This document shows, in pieces, positions 1 through 9,953 of a DNA stretch of 64,000 nt. The translations under genes were made by a program, and so were the position numbers. How positions within the stretch are numbered: position 1 is the stretch's first letter; the number at the start of each line of letters is the position of its first letter. A model generated the notes under the pieces. It saw only the letters and a list, made by a program, of their open reading frames with translations. It ran no database searches and had not been told where the DNA came from. Origin of the DNA: Alloscardovia macacae (GTDB taxonomy: Bacteria > Actinomycetota > Actinomycetes > Actinomycetales > Bifidobacteriaceae); NCBI RefSeq assembly GCF_002259705.1, contig NZ_MWWT01000007.1, positions 1-64,000 of the forward strand, in the 5' to 3' direction.

Positions 1-602
<602 letters not shown>

Positions 603-992
603 ATCGTGAGAGAGTCAAACAAATGACTCAATAAAAAAAGAAAATCAACGAAAAACAACTAAAAAGTCATTCAACGCACAAAAATAGACACTCATTAAAC
701 TCTTCCAAGTACCCATATACACGGGCGAGTATCACTGGCATTATCAAAACATAAAAAGTAGTACAAAACACGCTCTTGAGTTCTCAAACCACCACAACAC
801 AAACACACACAAACCACAAAACCAAGAAAAAAGTGATTCATGCCGTATCAGGCAGCGAATAAAAACAATACACCACCACACCCACCCCACGCAACCCACA
901 CCCCCACACACCTACAAAACACTAGCCCCACCGGCGTGTCGCACACATCTATTTACGCATACACCATCTCTTTGCGCACCTAATCTGAAGAT
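603..992. other. rRNA upstream leader, no gene seen
   Basis: This AT-rich stretch lies upstream of the 16S gene on the minus strand. It should contain the rrn promoter(s) and leader with antitermination and processing signals. Apart from one weak promoter-like match I see no open frame or strong hairpin in it. Confidence 0.6.
740..766 (-). promoter_or_regulatory. Possible rrn promoter
   Basis: On the minus strand TTGTAC (761-766) is followed after 15 nt by GATAAT (740-745), about 140 nt before the 16S start. The spacer is shorter than the usual 17 nt, so this is only a candidate. Confidence 0.3.
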
Positions 993-1095
993 TCAACCGC
1001 CTCTACAGTCATCTTTAGTCCCCAAAGCATCACATAACTTCATCACTGTAGCTATACCAGGATTAGCGTCATTGACCAGACTCTTGTGCACAGCC
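993..1095 (-). pseudogene. Relic of an addiction-module antitoxin (HTH, HigA/antidote-like), C-terminal end
   Basis: The minus-strand frame ending in TGA at 993-995 reads DEAVHKSLVNDANPGIATVM followed by KLCDALG and a short tail. This resembles the end of the small helix-turn-helix antidote proteins of addiction modules, which typically have L-Y-K-x-L-S-x-x-G-N-P-x-x-x-T-V-x-K-x-x-x-A-L-G. No start codon or N-terminal half is present. The frame runs into the fragment of a PLP enzyme encoded on the other strand near 1092, so this is a junction of two broken genes. The family call comes from pattern memory only. Confidence 0.5.
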
Positions 1096-1259
1096 TCATC
1101 ATTAATCCTGCGCGCACCACCCACCGCGAAGTGCCATTCGAATTCTGGGAGAAGGACGGTCTGATCCCTCAGCTCATCCGCCTAAGCATAGGCCTCGAAG
1201 ATGCCGATGACCTCATAGCTGATCTCGACCAGGCCATCCATACAGCTTTCGAAAGCTAA
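1092..1259 (+). pseudogene. C-terminal fragment of a Cys/Met-metabolism PLP enzyme (O-acetylhomoserine sulfhydrylase-like)
   Basis: The plus-strand frame reads SLIINPARTTHRE near its start, then LIRLSIGLEDADDLIADLD and a stop at 1257-1259. This is the hallmark C-terminus of trans-sulfuration and O-acylhomoserine sulfhydrylase enzymes (S-L-x-x-x-P-A-x-T-T-H ... L-I-R-L-S-x-G-x-E-x-x-x-D-L-I-x-D-L). Only about 55 codons remain; the rest of the roughly 400-residue enzyme is missing and the upstream sequence belongs to an antitoxin relic on the other strand. It is not the same gene as the larger relic at 1958-2826, whose C-terminus differs in sequence. Confidence 0.75.
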
Positions 1260-1260
1260 A

Positions 1261-1593
1261 TCAACCTACGCGTGGAGGGAAAAGAAGACTATACCTTCCT
1301 TTTCCTCCCACGCACACCCTCTTTTTCTGAGCAGCGAGCTTACGACGAATATACTCACTACGCGTGAGATTAAGCCTATGAGCCGTATCCGTAATGCTTT
1401 CTACAAGACTCTCAGGTAAGCGAAGACTGATGGTAGTCATACTCTGCGGCGAAGGCTGCGCATGATAATGTGTATAGAATACGCCTGTAAGCTCATCATC
1501 CATATCTTCGCTCTCGACAATAATAGCCTGACGCTCGATCTCCTCGAGGGATAAGCCAGCAGCAGCTAAAATCTGCTCATCACGTGCGGTTAT
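1261..1593 (-). CDS. Ribbon-helix-helix (CopG-like) antitoxin, apparent AUA start
   Basis: The C-terminal half holds TTISLRLPESLVESITDTAH and LNLTRSEYIRRKL, a ribbon-helix-helix DNA-binding pattern typical of antitoxins. The first ATG (1501-1503) gives 80 residues. The frame, however, stays open for 30 more codons and encodes TARDEQILAAAGLSLEEIE, which resembles the N-terminal helix normal in this antitoxin type. A strong Shine-Dalgarno (AAGGAGGAG) sits 5 nt before an in-frame ATA (1591-1593), and that ATA overlaps the stop codon of the upstream toxin gene. The gene therefore probably starts at a non-standard AUA codon, or its original ATG has mutated. Its role is presumably to neutralise the preceding product and autoregulate the operon. 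Confidence 0.6.
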   Translation of the reverse strand: MTARDEQILAAAGLSLEEIERQAIIVESEDMDDELTGVFYTHYHAQPSPQSMTTISLRLPESLVESITDTAHRLNLTRSEYIRRKLAAQKKRVCVGGKGRYSLLFPPRVG

Positions 1594-1859
1594 ATTCTCC
1601 TCCTTTTCAAATTATGTATTTCCGTTAAAAACTTTGTCGTAGGCGGAGTAAAAGCACGATAAATAACTATACTATTCGCTTTATAATCGTGAAAGTATAT
1701 CATCTCGATGTCTCTCAAACGACTATCTGTTCCCACCGCTATCCAGTGTCCATTTGCACGCTGTGCATCCATATAGATACTCTTAAAAGCTGTAGCCACA
1801 TCTCGCATAGACAACTCAGGGTGTCTCTCCACGACTCTATCTAAAACAACTACACGCAC
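1590..1859 (-). CDS. Small protein, putative toxin of a toxin-antitoxin pair
   Basis: An 89-residue basic protein with a GTG start (1857-1859), preceded by GAGAGGG. It lies directly upstream of, and overlaps, a ribbon-helix-helix antitoxin gene. Visible features are an N-terminal VVVLDRVVERHPEL, a central WIAVGTDSRLRDIEMIYFHD and a C-terminal AFTPPTTKFLTEI. Size, basic character and toxin-first order suit BrnT-like or related RNase-fold toxins, but I cannot assign a named family. The toxin role is inferred from context. Confidence 0.55.
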   Translation of the reverse strand: MRVVVLDRVVERHPELSMRDVATAFKSIYMDAQRANGHWIAVGTDSRLRDIEMIYFHDYKANSIVIYRAFTPPTTKFLTEIHNLKRRRI

Positions 1860-1891
1860 TAACCCTCTCTTTCATAACTCTTCTCTTAAGA

Positions 1892-1935
1892 AGTATCACG
1901 GACGTACTACACACATACATTACGCACGTGATACT
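1892..1935. promoter_or_regulatory. Inverted repeat upstream of toxin-antitoxin pair, possible operator
   Basis: AGTATCACG (1892-1900) and CGTGATACT (1927-1935) form a perfect 9-nt inverted repeat with a 26-nt spacer, 33 nt upstream of the toxin start. A ribbon-helix-helix antitoxin would be expected to bind such half-sites for autorepression. No binding evidence is available from sequence alone. Confidence 0.4.
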
Positions 1936-1957
1936 CTCTATAGGGATAGGCTTTTCG

Positions 1958-2859
<902 letters not shown>

Positions 2860-2888
2860 TCATGTATGCCTATTTTCACTCGTGCGCG

Positions 2889-5585
2889 CTAGTGCTCTGT
2901 CACAAGTCGAATGCCCGCTCCTACGAACACTGCTACGAGAGCGAGTACTGCGAGCGCGATTACATCTGCACCTGTACGTGCGAGAGTCGTGTGCGCAGGC
3001 TGCGACTCAGTCTGCTGCGGCTGCGGTACAGGATGCACTTCTGGCGTAAATGGCGCAGGCGGTGTCACAGGAACTTCTGGCACTACTGGAACTACCGGAG
3101 TGACAGGAACCTCTGGCTCATCCGGAATGCGCTCCCACTGTGCTTCGAGAATGCGGTGCGGATCCGCGTACGTGACAGCATACTGTGCTGCTGCTGGATA
3201 GAGAGTTCCCGTAGCTGTGTCCTTCCAGCCGAGGAAGCGGTATCCTTCACGCGTAATCTCAGGACGCAGAGAGACGTGCTTATCCGCGGTATTCGGCGTG
3301 ATGGTCGTATCCGTCACGTTCGTACCGAACATGCCGGTCTGAGGATCAGGCGTGGACGAGCCACCATTCGGCCGGTATGTCACGGAATAATCCTTATCCC
3401 AGAGCGCCTGCAGAGTGGTTACGCCATCTGGATTTGCCGCACGCACGCTCGCCTGAGTGGACACATCCTTCAGATCCGGATACATGGTGGTATTCAGCTT
3501 CGTAGCATCGCTGAGGTAAAGATGCTTATCTCCCTGTGCGCCCGGCTGAGCGTTCACCCAGCCCACGAACGTATATCCCTCGCGTACAGGAGTATCCGGG
3601 ATGACAGCTATACGGAGGTCATCTCCATCTGTCCTCGAAATCTGACGATGCTCGGTATCTTCGAATGTCGCTCCGCCCTTGATACTTCCGCCGTTCGCAT
3701 CATAGCGAACATACCCAGCGTATTCTGGAGTCCACTGTGCTATGAGCTTGCGGTGTGGCTCAGCGAACGGAACAGTGTATGCACTGTCTGCTCCATATAT
3801 CACACCTGTCGCGTCATCCTTCCAGCCCGCGAAGAAGTAGCCTGGACGAGTGATAGCCGAGGCGAGGGTAACGCTCTTATCGTCTGTGTTCTCGGCGATG
3901 GAGGTGTCTGTCACGTTCAGTCCGAAGACTCCGGTGAGGGAGTCTGGCGTGGAGGTACCGCCATTTGCGTCATAGACCACGGAGTAATCCTTATCCCACA
4001 CAGCGGTCAGAGTACGCGTGGCATCAGGATCTGAGGCTGGTATCTGGACTGAACTCGTGGCCGCGGAGGCTGGAATAGTCGTGTAAGTACGCGTGTCCAG
4101 CGTGGAGCCGTCTGCGAGATAGACCTGATGATTCTGTGGATAGTTCTCCTTATCCACCCAGAACAGGAAACGGTAGCCCTCGCGCGTAGGTGCGTCTGGC
4201 AGGACAGGAATCTTCACGACTCCCTGATTCTGTGGAGATTCCTGACGGTGCTCAGTGTCGTCGAAGGTAGCACTGCCCTTCAGGGTACCGCCGTTCGCGT
4301 CATACTTCACATACGCACCATAATGCGGAATGCGCTCCCACTGTGCTTCGAGTACACGATGAGGCTCTTCGAACGTGACTGCATAGTCTGCACCCGCTGG
4401 ATAGAGCGTACCCGTGGCGGTGTCCTTCCAGCCCGTAAACATATACCCCTCACGCGAAATCTCAGGACGAAGGGAGACATGCTTATCATCCTCTACTGGA
4501 GTGACGGATTCTCTCGTGATGGTCAGGCCGAAGTTTCCCGTTTGTGGGTCAGGAGTGGACGAACCGCCGTTCGGGAGATAGGTGACCGAATAGTCTTTAT
4601 CCCATACCGCCTGGAGGAGGCGCGTGTTATCCGGATTTAGCGCGTAGGAGGAAGACGTCGTAGAGACACCATACTGAGCTACTTCAGGATATGCAGTCAG
4701 GTCCACGTCAGACTCGCGAGCAGCGTAAATCCCCTGGTTATCTTTATAGTTCTGAGGATTTATCCAGAATGCGAAGGTGTAGCCGTCTCGGCGAGGCACC
4801 TCGTTCGTAATCTTCAGGTCGAAGAACTTATATTTCGTCTCCGAGGTCTGGCGGTTCTCCATGTCGTCATAGATATCCGTAGACCCGTTTATGGTTCCGC
4901 CGTTCGCGTCATAGCGCAGGTGTGCTCCGTACTCTCCTTCTACTGGCTGAGGCGTGGTCTGCTTCGGAATCACCTTTACACGGTAAGCGAGCCAGCCTTC
5001 GCGCGCTATCTCATTTCCACGCGCCTCACGGCCGTTAAAGTGGTAGTGGAAGTACAGAGTGATGTACTTTCCTTCAGTAGAGCGCACACCGGTGAACTTA
5101 TAGCTTATCTGGCGACCGCCCGCCCCGGTGTTTATGTCGTAGTTTACCGCGTAGGCAGATTCGTAGTCTGGATTCACATACCGCACGTATCCCGCGTCTG
5201 TGGTGGCATCGTGCAGCGTCGTACCATCGTACCAGTAGCTCAGCGAGGTAGAGAAGACCTGCGTACCGTAACGCACGTTCTGGCCGTTGATTATCTCATT
5301 CGTGACGAAGGTGTTAAAAAAGCCAGAATCTGTCACGCTCTGGCCTTCTTCCACCACCACTTCGCCCATCTGGTCTTCTGGCTCATGACCCGTGACACGG
5401 TCGAGACTAAAGTCCCCGGGATTTCCACGCAGGACACGCCCCGACTCCCTCGAGCCATCTGCAGCGAAGATGCTGTGGATTACACCCGTCGTTTCTGCTG
5501 CCTGAGCCGTCCGTGCAAGACCCGGTACGAAGAGTAGTGCGAGTACGAGCATGAGTGCTGTGAGTAGAGTTTTCTTCTTCATCAT
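2889..5585 (-). CDS. Sortase-anchored surface protein with InlB-type repeats
   Basis: An 898-residue secreted protein. The start at 5585 (MMKKK...) follows a GAAGGAA ribosome-binding site; a longer open frame upstream runs into the tRNA-Lys gene and is not used. Residues 1-28 are a signal peptide (lysines, a hydrophobic core, then a site near A-Q-A-A-E). After an N-terminal region of about 180 residues come three alternating pairs of repeats. One unit opens with Y-D-A-N-G-G-(T/S) and closes with R-(D/E)-G-Y-x-F-x-x-W. The other opens with D-K-D-Y-S-V-x-Y and contains N-G-G-(S/T)-S-T-P-D. These are Flg_new/InlB B-type modules found in adhesins. A proline-valine-rich wall spanner leads to LARTG (868-872), a variant sortase motif, then a hydrophobic helix and a short tail. 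Adhesion to host or matrix is an inference. Confidence 0.88.
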   Translation of the reverse strand: MMKKKTLLTALMLVLALLFVPGLARTAQAAETTGVIHSIFAADGSRESGRVLRGNPGDFSLDRVTGHEPEDQMGEVVVEEGQSVTDSGFFNTFVTNEIINGQNVRYGTQVFSTSLSYWYDGTTLHDATTDAGYVRYVNPDYESAYAVNYDINTGAGGRQISYKFTGVRSTEGKYITLYFHYHFNGREARGNEIAREGWLAYRVKVIPKQTTPQPVEGEYGAHLRYDANGGTINGSTDIYDDMENRQTSETKYKFFDLKITNEVPRRDGYTFAFWINPQNYKDNQGIYAARESDVDLTAYPEVAQYGVSTTSSSYALNPDNTRLLQAVWDKDYSVTYLPNGGSSTPDPQTGNFGLTITRESVTPVEDDKHVSLRPEISREGYMFTGWKDTATGTLYPAGADYAVTFEEPHRVLEAQWERIPHYGAYVKYDANGGTLKGSATFDDTEHRQESPQNQGVVKIPVLPDAPTREGYRFLFWVDKENYPQNHQVYLADGSTLDTRTYTTIPASAATSSVQIPASDPDATRTLTAVWDKDYSVVYDANGGTSTPDSLTGVFGLNVTDTSIAENTDDKSVTLASAITRPGYFFAGWKDDATGVIYGADSAYTVPFAEPHRKLIAQWTPEYAGYVRYDANGGSIKGGATFEDTEHRQISRTDGDDLRIAVIPDTPVREGYTFVGWVNAQPGAQGDKHLYLSDATKLNTTMYPDLKDVSTQASVRAANPDGVTTLQALWDKDYSVTYRPNGGSSTPDPQTGMFGTNVTDTTITPNTADKHVSLRPEITREGYRFLGWKDTATGTLYPAAAQYAVTYADPHRILEAQWERIPDEPEVPVTPVVPVVPEVPVTPPAPFTPEVHPVPQPQQTESQPAHTTLARTGADVIALAVLALVAVFVGAGIRLVTEH

Positions 5586-5658
5586 TCTCAAGTTTCCTTC
5601 TTTCCTGACCCCTCTAGCGTAGAAGACACGCATGACCGCACCGGAAGAAGAAAATGAG

Positions 5659-5688
5659 AAAGGCTTTCCGATTTCTCGGAAAGCCTTT
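5659..5688 (-). terminator. Rho-independent terminator after tRNA-Lys
   Basis: A perfect 13-bp hairpin (AAAGGCTTTCCGA / TCGGAAAGCCTTT, 4-nt loop) starting 6 nt after the 3' end of tRNA-Lys on the minus strand. Confidence 0.85.
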
Positions 5689-5693
5689 ATTTG

Positions 5694-5767
5694 TGCCCCC
5701 TCAGGGATTCGAACCCTGGACACGCGGATTAAGAGTCCGCTGCTCTAACCAGCTGAGCTAAAGGGGC
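5694..5767 (-). tRNA. tRNA-Lys (CTT)
   Basis: The reverse complement folds as a cloverleaf. The acceptor GCCCCTT pairs with AGGGGGC. The D arm is AGCTCAGCTGGTTAGAGCA, the anticodon stem-loop carries CTCTTAA with anticodon CTT, and the T arm is CAGGGTTCGAATCCCTG. CCA is not encoded; the sequence after the discriminator A is CAAATAA. Confidence 0.97.
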
Positions 5768-5900
5768 TTTGCTCATCGCAACGAGATATAAATATACGCA
5801 CCTTTCGCCACGAATGCAAATCCGACACGCCGTATTCTGGAAAATTGACAGAAAAAATCCAGAACGCGACGTGCCGGACCACATCAGAACGCCGTACGCC

Positions 5901-7457
5901 TTACACTATCTTCGGCATAGGCGTAGTCAGCGAGGTCGTGAGGTTAATGTGAACGACGCCCGCGCCCGCGTGCACCTCCACCTTCTTCAGCGTCACCGTA
6001 CGCTCCTGCTCAGGCAGAGCGTCATTATCCGTCATAGTGGCCGGAGACTTTACTGGAAGTACGGCGAGGTCGTCGAAGGCGATGCCGAGCGCTGCCGCAC
6101 GCGCCTTCTCCTGCGCGAGAATATCCTCGAACCCATCCTTAGCGAGCACGCGCTCAGCCGGCACGCCGTACGCCTTCTCGATAACCCAGCGCACCTTCTC
6201 AAGGAAGTCCACGCCACGCTTACTCTCCGGACGAGTCTGAGCATCCGCTTCACCCAGCGCCGCCACGAAGCCATCGAGCTGGTCCACGAGGCCCGCTCCC
6301 CCATCGCGGAACAGGTTCCCCGCTATAGGATCTCGGAAGCCGAGCTCAGCAGCGGTAGAGCGCAGCTGTGGAATCTCATCATCCTCCCCTTCCCAGAGGT
6401 TAATCATAGGGAAGGAAGCGATGCCCAGCTTTTCGAGGCGGTTCACTGCAAATGGGTAGCGCCACTGCAACTGAGGATCATCACGCCACGTGGTGGCACG
6501 CGTCACTACCACAGCAGCTGCAGGCCACTGTGCGCCATACTCGCGAGAGGCGATGTCCAGCCACTTCTGACCGCCCGCATCCGCTCCATATCCAGCCTCG
6601 ACCACGACCACGTCGTGCAGAGCGCAGGCGAGGTCTACAGCCGTCAGGCCAGGGATACCCAGAGACACGTTCCCGAACGGACCGCAGTGGATGTATACAG
6701 GCGCACCCTCACCGCTTTCCATGTACGCTTGCTGAACGGCGTTCCCCAGCACGCGGATGATGCGCTCCACGTCCACAAAGTCCTTCACCTGAACTGGCTT
6801 CGCAGTTGCGGCGGCGTCCGCACCATCCGCACCGTTCGCACCGTTCGCCGAAAGACCAGCAATCATATTCCCCACACGCTCGCGAATCTCCTCCAGGGAG
6901 CGCGACAGCGTCACTATCTGCATCATCTCGCTGGCAGGCGTGAGCACGAAACGCTCGGCGAGCTTTCCACCGTCCACCTGTACAGAGCGCAACGAGCGGC
7001 TCGGAGACTCGGACACGCGTGGGATGAGTACGGTGCTCAGAATGCCGTCATCTACTGCCTTTTCGCAGAACGCCGCGAGCAGATTCTGCGCGTCGGCGAT
7101 GCGTGACATCTCGCCGTTCAGACCCCAGTCTGCTATCTCTGGATGAGACAGCGTGGACTTTCCACCACCTGAAGCACCACCCTTCGAGCCAGCTGCGGTG
7201 ATGCCCATGCTCGGCTGGCGCAGTACTGCAGCTGCGTCGATGCCGCGACGACGAAGTGCGTCGATGAGCGCGATGGTCGTGGTGGTTTTTCCTTCACCGC
7301 GCGAGGCTTTCAGCGGCGTGGCTGCCGTTACGAGGACCACTTTCCCCTTTTTATAGTCGTCTGGGTGCGCTGCGACGTGCTCCAGAAACGCGAACGCGTC
7401 TATCTTCATCAGCTCACCGAACTGAGTGGAATACTGTGCGAGTTTTTCTGTGATCAT
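5901..7457 (-). CDS. fhs: Formate-tetrahydrofolate ligase
   Basis: A 518-residue cytosolic enzyme that joins formate to tetrahydrofolate using ATP, giving 10-formyl-THF for purines and one-carbon metabolism. The family P-loop is visible near residues 47-60 as TPLKASRGEGKTTTT, followed by the conserved RQPSMG and AGSKGGASGGGKS blocks. The VVEAGYGADAGGQKWLDI segment and several other family blocks are present. The length is somewhat below the usual ~555 residues. There is a short Ala/Asn/Gly low-complexity insert (ANGANGADGADAAAT) around residue 210. The gene is monocistronic by context, with a palindromic repeat upstream. Its product is relevant to the methionine-related genes elsewhere in the window. 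Confidence 0.95.
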   Translation of the reverse strand: MITEKLAQYSTQFGELMKIDAFAFLEHVAAHPDDYKKGKVVLVTAATPLKASRGEGKTTTTIALIDALRRRGIDAAAVLRQPSMGITAAGSKGGASGGGKSTLSHPEIADWGLNGEMSRIADAQNLLAAFCEKAVDDGILSTVLIPRVSESPSRSLRSVQVDGGKLAERFVLTPASEMMQIVTLSRSLEEIRERVGNMIAGLSANGANGADGADAAATAKPVQVKDFVDVERIIRVLGNAVQQAYMESGEGAPVYIHCGPFGNVSLGIPGLTAVDLACALHDVVVVEAGYGADAGGQKWLDIASREYGAQWPAAAVVVTRATTWRDDPQLQWRYPFAVNRLEKLGIASFPMINLWEGEDDEIPQLRSTAAELGFRDPIAGNLFRDGGAGLVDQLDGFVAALGEADAQTRPESKRGVDFLEKVRWVIEKAYGVPAERVLAKDGFEDILAQEKARAAALGIAFDDLAVLPVKSPATMTDNDALPEQERTVTLKKVEVHAGAGVVHINLTTSLTTPMPKIV

Positions 7458-7575
7458 GAACGGCCTTTCTCGAGAGATGGTCTTAGCTCTATTCTAGACG
7501 GCGCGACGTACCGCGAGAGAGTTCGCGCGCGGGTGTGCATTCATACGGTATGTCAATTTTTCCGTTTTTGGGCAG

Positions 7576-7687
7576 TTTGTAGTCACGAATGACCGTTTTC
7601 TCGAACATGTTCGATTTGCGATTCCCTGTGAATCCGCCGTTTTAACGCGCAGAGAAGAAAATAAAGACGGTCATTCATGACTACAAA
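7576..7687. repeat. 112-nt palindromic intergenic element, copy 1
   Basis: The left arm starts TTTGTAGTCACGAATGACCG (7576-7596) and the right arm (7667-7687) is its reverse complement at 20 of 21 positions, enclosing a 70-nt interior. It lies in the gap between the 5' end of fhs and the 3' end of the dipeptidase gene. A second copy is at 16039-16151, and both copies are preceded by GGGCAG. The rest of this 334-nt gap holds only a CAATTTTTCC motif (7554-7563) and the dipeptidase terminator. Confidence 0.85.
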
Positions 7688-7732
7688 ATCGGCGTTTCGC
7701 GTGAAAAAAAGTAGAGTGCAGAAAACATAAAA

Positions 7733-7770
7733 GACGGGCGCCTCTCTTCACGAAGAGAAAAGCGCCCGCC
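7733..7770 (-). terminator. Terminator of the dipeptidase gene
   Basis: A GGCGGGCGC ... GCGCCCGTC stem with an inner CTCTTCGTGAAGAG hairpin, followed on the minus strand by TTTTATG. It lies 22 nt after the stop codon. Confidence 0.75.
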
Positions 7771-7791
7771 CCTCACATCTCACACAGATAT

Positions 7792-9324
7792 TTAGTTATC
7801 CGACATCGAGAATGCATTCGTCATGCTCATGCTCGTGGTGTACAGCACCTTCGAGAGCACGTCATTCGTCTCCTTCTGCACGAGGTCGCACACAGCAGCA
7901 TTTGCTGCTTCGAGGATGGTGCGCGCACGCTTATCCTCCGTCGTAGCCACGGCCGCATCTCCCTCGGTAGCAGCGAAGGCTGCTATCTTCGCATCGGCAT
8001 CCTTCACCGCCGCTACTCCAGCCGCACCGGTCTTCAGCACATAACGGTCGATGTGTGCGCGGTTATCGTTATAGCGCGCATCCGCGAGCGCGCCGATGAC
8101 GCGGTTCGCCCAGTAGAAGTTATGCGCGGTATCCACAGTCTCGGTGGTGCCAGTCAGATACGCTGGAACCGCATCCACATTCGTGAAGAATGGCACGAAG
8201 GTGTTAAATGGATTCGAGCCGAAAGCAGTCCACTGGATGGAACGGGACGCTTCTGGAGCGTACGGGCGGATCTGGATGGCACACAGGTCACAGTTGCGAT
8301 TAATGCCGATGGCGCGGAACTGGCCGCGCGTAGCAGCAGTCCCGTTCTTCCCATACGGATCATATGGCGTGCCCTGGTAGTGCCCGCTGAGAGCATACTT
8401 CATGTCTTCGATGGTGATCTTCCGCTCTGGCTGTCGAGCCCATGGGATGTCATCGCTCACAGGAGAATGCAGGGCATTCACACTATCCCAGTCCTCGTCG
8501 TATGGGTTAAAGAAGCGCTGTATCCACCAGGCGCGTGGTGTGTTATATACGTGGTCGGAATCCGAGTGGGATCCGAAAGCGAGGCGCGGGTTAAAGGCGC
8601 TCACGTTCTCCACGGCGAGGTCGAGGTGGTTTTCTTCGATGAACTCGCGCAGGTCAGCCGAGCACATGTGCTCCTCCTGCTCCCCGAAAGCATCCTCGAG
8701 GTCGAACTCGTCGATGCCCAGCTGGTTCGGCATGACCACATATGAGTCGTCCGGAACGCGCTTCGCTATCCAGTGGTGTCCACCGATGGTTTCCAGCCAC
8801 CAGATTTCGTCCACATCACTGAAGGCGATGCCGTTCATCTCATAGGTGCCATACTCTTCGAGGAGAGCACCCAGACGCTTCACACCATCTCGAGCCGAGG
8901 TAATGTACGGTAGAACGATGGTGAGCATGTCTTCTTCACCGATACCGCCAGGCACCTCAGGCGTCTGCCCGTCAGCCGAGGCTGGAATGAGCTCCACGAG
9001 TGGATCTGCGCCGAGCACACGCTCATTCGACGTGAGAGTCTCGGTGGCGCTCATGGCCACGTTCAGCGTGTTCACGCCATGCTCCGCCCATAGTCCGTTC
9101 TTCAGTAGCGCGTCTGGCACGGAGGTGTAGCGCATAGGCTTATCCGGAAGCTCTATCTCCACATGGCTGATCACACTCTTATAGTGGCGTGGCTGGTCTT
9201 CCGGCTGAACGACCTTAAATTCCTTCTCTGTGAACTCACCGTTCGACGAGTCTTCATTACGCGCGATGATGGTGGAGCCATCATAACTCGCATCTTTACC
9301 CACGAGGATAGTGGTGCATGGCAT
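7792..9324 (-). CDS. pepD: C69-family dipeptidase
   Basis: A 510-residue peptidase of the Ntn-hydrolase C69 family (PepD-type dipeptidase). The N-terminus MPCTTILVGKDASYDGST carries the nucleophile Cys3 in the hallmark C-T-T-x-x-V-G-x-x-A-S-x-D-G-S context, followed by ARNEDSS. Other conserved parts are DVDEIWWLETIGGHHWIAKR and the ALSGHYQGTPYDPYG region. Family members act in the cytoplasm on dipeptides, releasing amino acids for growth. The enzyme becomes active when the residues before Cys are removed. No signal peptide is seen. It stands alone, with its own terminator and a PEBP-like gene upstream. Confidence 0.93.
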   Translation of the reverse strand: MPCTTILVGKDASYDGSTIIARNEDSSNGEFTEKEFKVVQPEDQPRHYKSVISHVEIELPDKPMRYTSVPDALLKNGLWAEHGVNTLNVAMSATETLTSNERVLGADPLVELIPASADGQTPEVPGGIGEEDMLTIVLPYITSARDGVKRLGALLEEYGTYEMNGIAFSDVDEIWWLETIGGHHWIAKRVPDDSYVVMPNQLGIDEFDLEDAFGEQEEHMCSADLREFIEENHLDLAVENVSAFNPRLAFGSHSDSDHVYNTPRAWWIQRFFNPYDEDWDSVNALHSPVSDDIPWARQPERKITIEDMKYALSGHYQGTPYDPYGKNGTAATRGQFRAIGINRNCDLCAIQIRPYAPEASRSIQWTAFGSNPFNTFVPFFTNVDAVPAYLTGTTETVDTAHNFYWANRVIGALADARYNDNRAHIDRYVLKTGAAGVAAVKDADAKIAAFAATEGDAAVATTEDKRARTILEAANAAVCDLVQKETNDVLSKVLYTTSMSMTNAFSMSDN

Positions 9325-9362
9325 AAGTGATGTCCTTTCTGTCCGTCCTTAAAAAAATCTCG

Positions 9363-9917
9363 TTACGCTGCGCGCGAGCTGAGGTATATCTCCCCATAGT
9401 CCAGCACAGCGTCCGTGCGGAAGACGAGGTTTCGCAGCTCGTTGAGGTAAAAACCTTCCTTCAGCCCCTCGAATGGTTCAGCCGTCCCGTAGACACACAG
9501 CTTATAATCATGCGCCTTATCCGGTGGCTGCGGCCCGTTATACCGCAGGATAACGGCAGGATTCGTCTGGCCGGCTACAGCTCCACCAGCAGAGTTCCGC
9601 CCCTGCACGGCTTCAGGAATAAGCGATGGCAGCTGGCGCGAGAAATCCTCCGGAATCTGCAGCGCGTGCGAGTCATTAAAGTCATACATGAGCGCATCCA
9701 CCGGCACATTCGCCACAGCCCAGTGAATCCACTGGTGTCCACACACAGGAATGGCGTCGTCGTCCACGAACTCCCAGTGCAGGTAGCGCACCGCAGGATT
9801 CATGCGGTCGATGTAGAACGGGAAGGACGTGGTCGGGTATCCGTCCGTCCTATGCTCGGCGGGCGCGAACTTCCCGTATATGTCCGGAATCTGCGTGAAA
9901 TCAGCTGATATCTTCAT
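9363..9917 (-). CDS. YbhB/YbcL (PEBP, Raf-kinase-inhibitor-like) family protein
   Basis: A 184-residue cytosolic protein of the phosphatidylethanolamine-binding fold. Diagnostic segments are a WEFVDDDAIP strand (D-D-x-D-A variant), HWAVANVP (W-x-x-x-N-I-P), a glycine-rich GRNSAGGAVAGQ and RYNGPQPP (Y-x-G-P-x-P-P), then H-x-Y-x-x-x-V-Y-x. Bacterial members have no firmly established substrate; some are thought to bind anionic ligands or modulate proteases. It lies between the dipeptidase gene and holB, in the same direction but with gaps, so an operon is possible but not shown. Confidence 0.88.
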   Translation of the reverse strand: MKISADFTQIPDIYGKFAPAEHRTDGYPTTSFPFYIDRMNPAVRYLHWEFVDDDAIPVCGHQWIHWAVANVPVDALMYDFNDSHALQIPEDFSRQLPSLIPEAVQGRNSAGGAVAGQTNPAVILRYNGPQPPDKAHDYKLCVYGTAEPFEGLKEGFYLNELRNLVFRTDAVLDYGEIYLSSRAA

Positions 9918-9953
9918 ACGTCTAGTATGCCACGCGCCGGGGAGCGTACGCGC

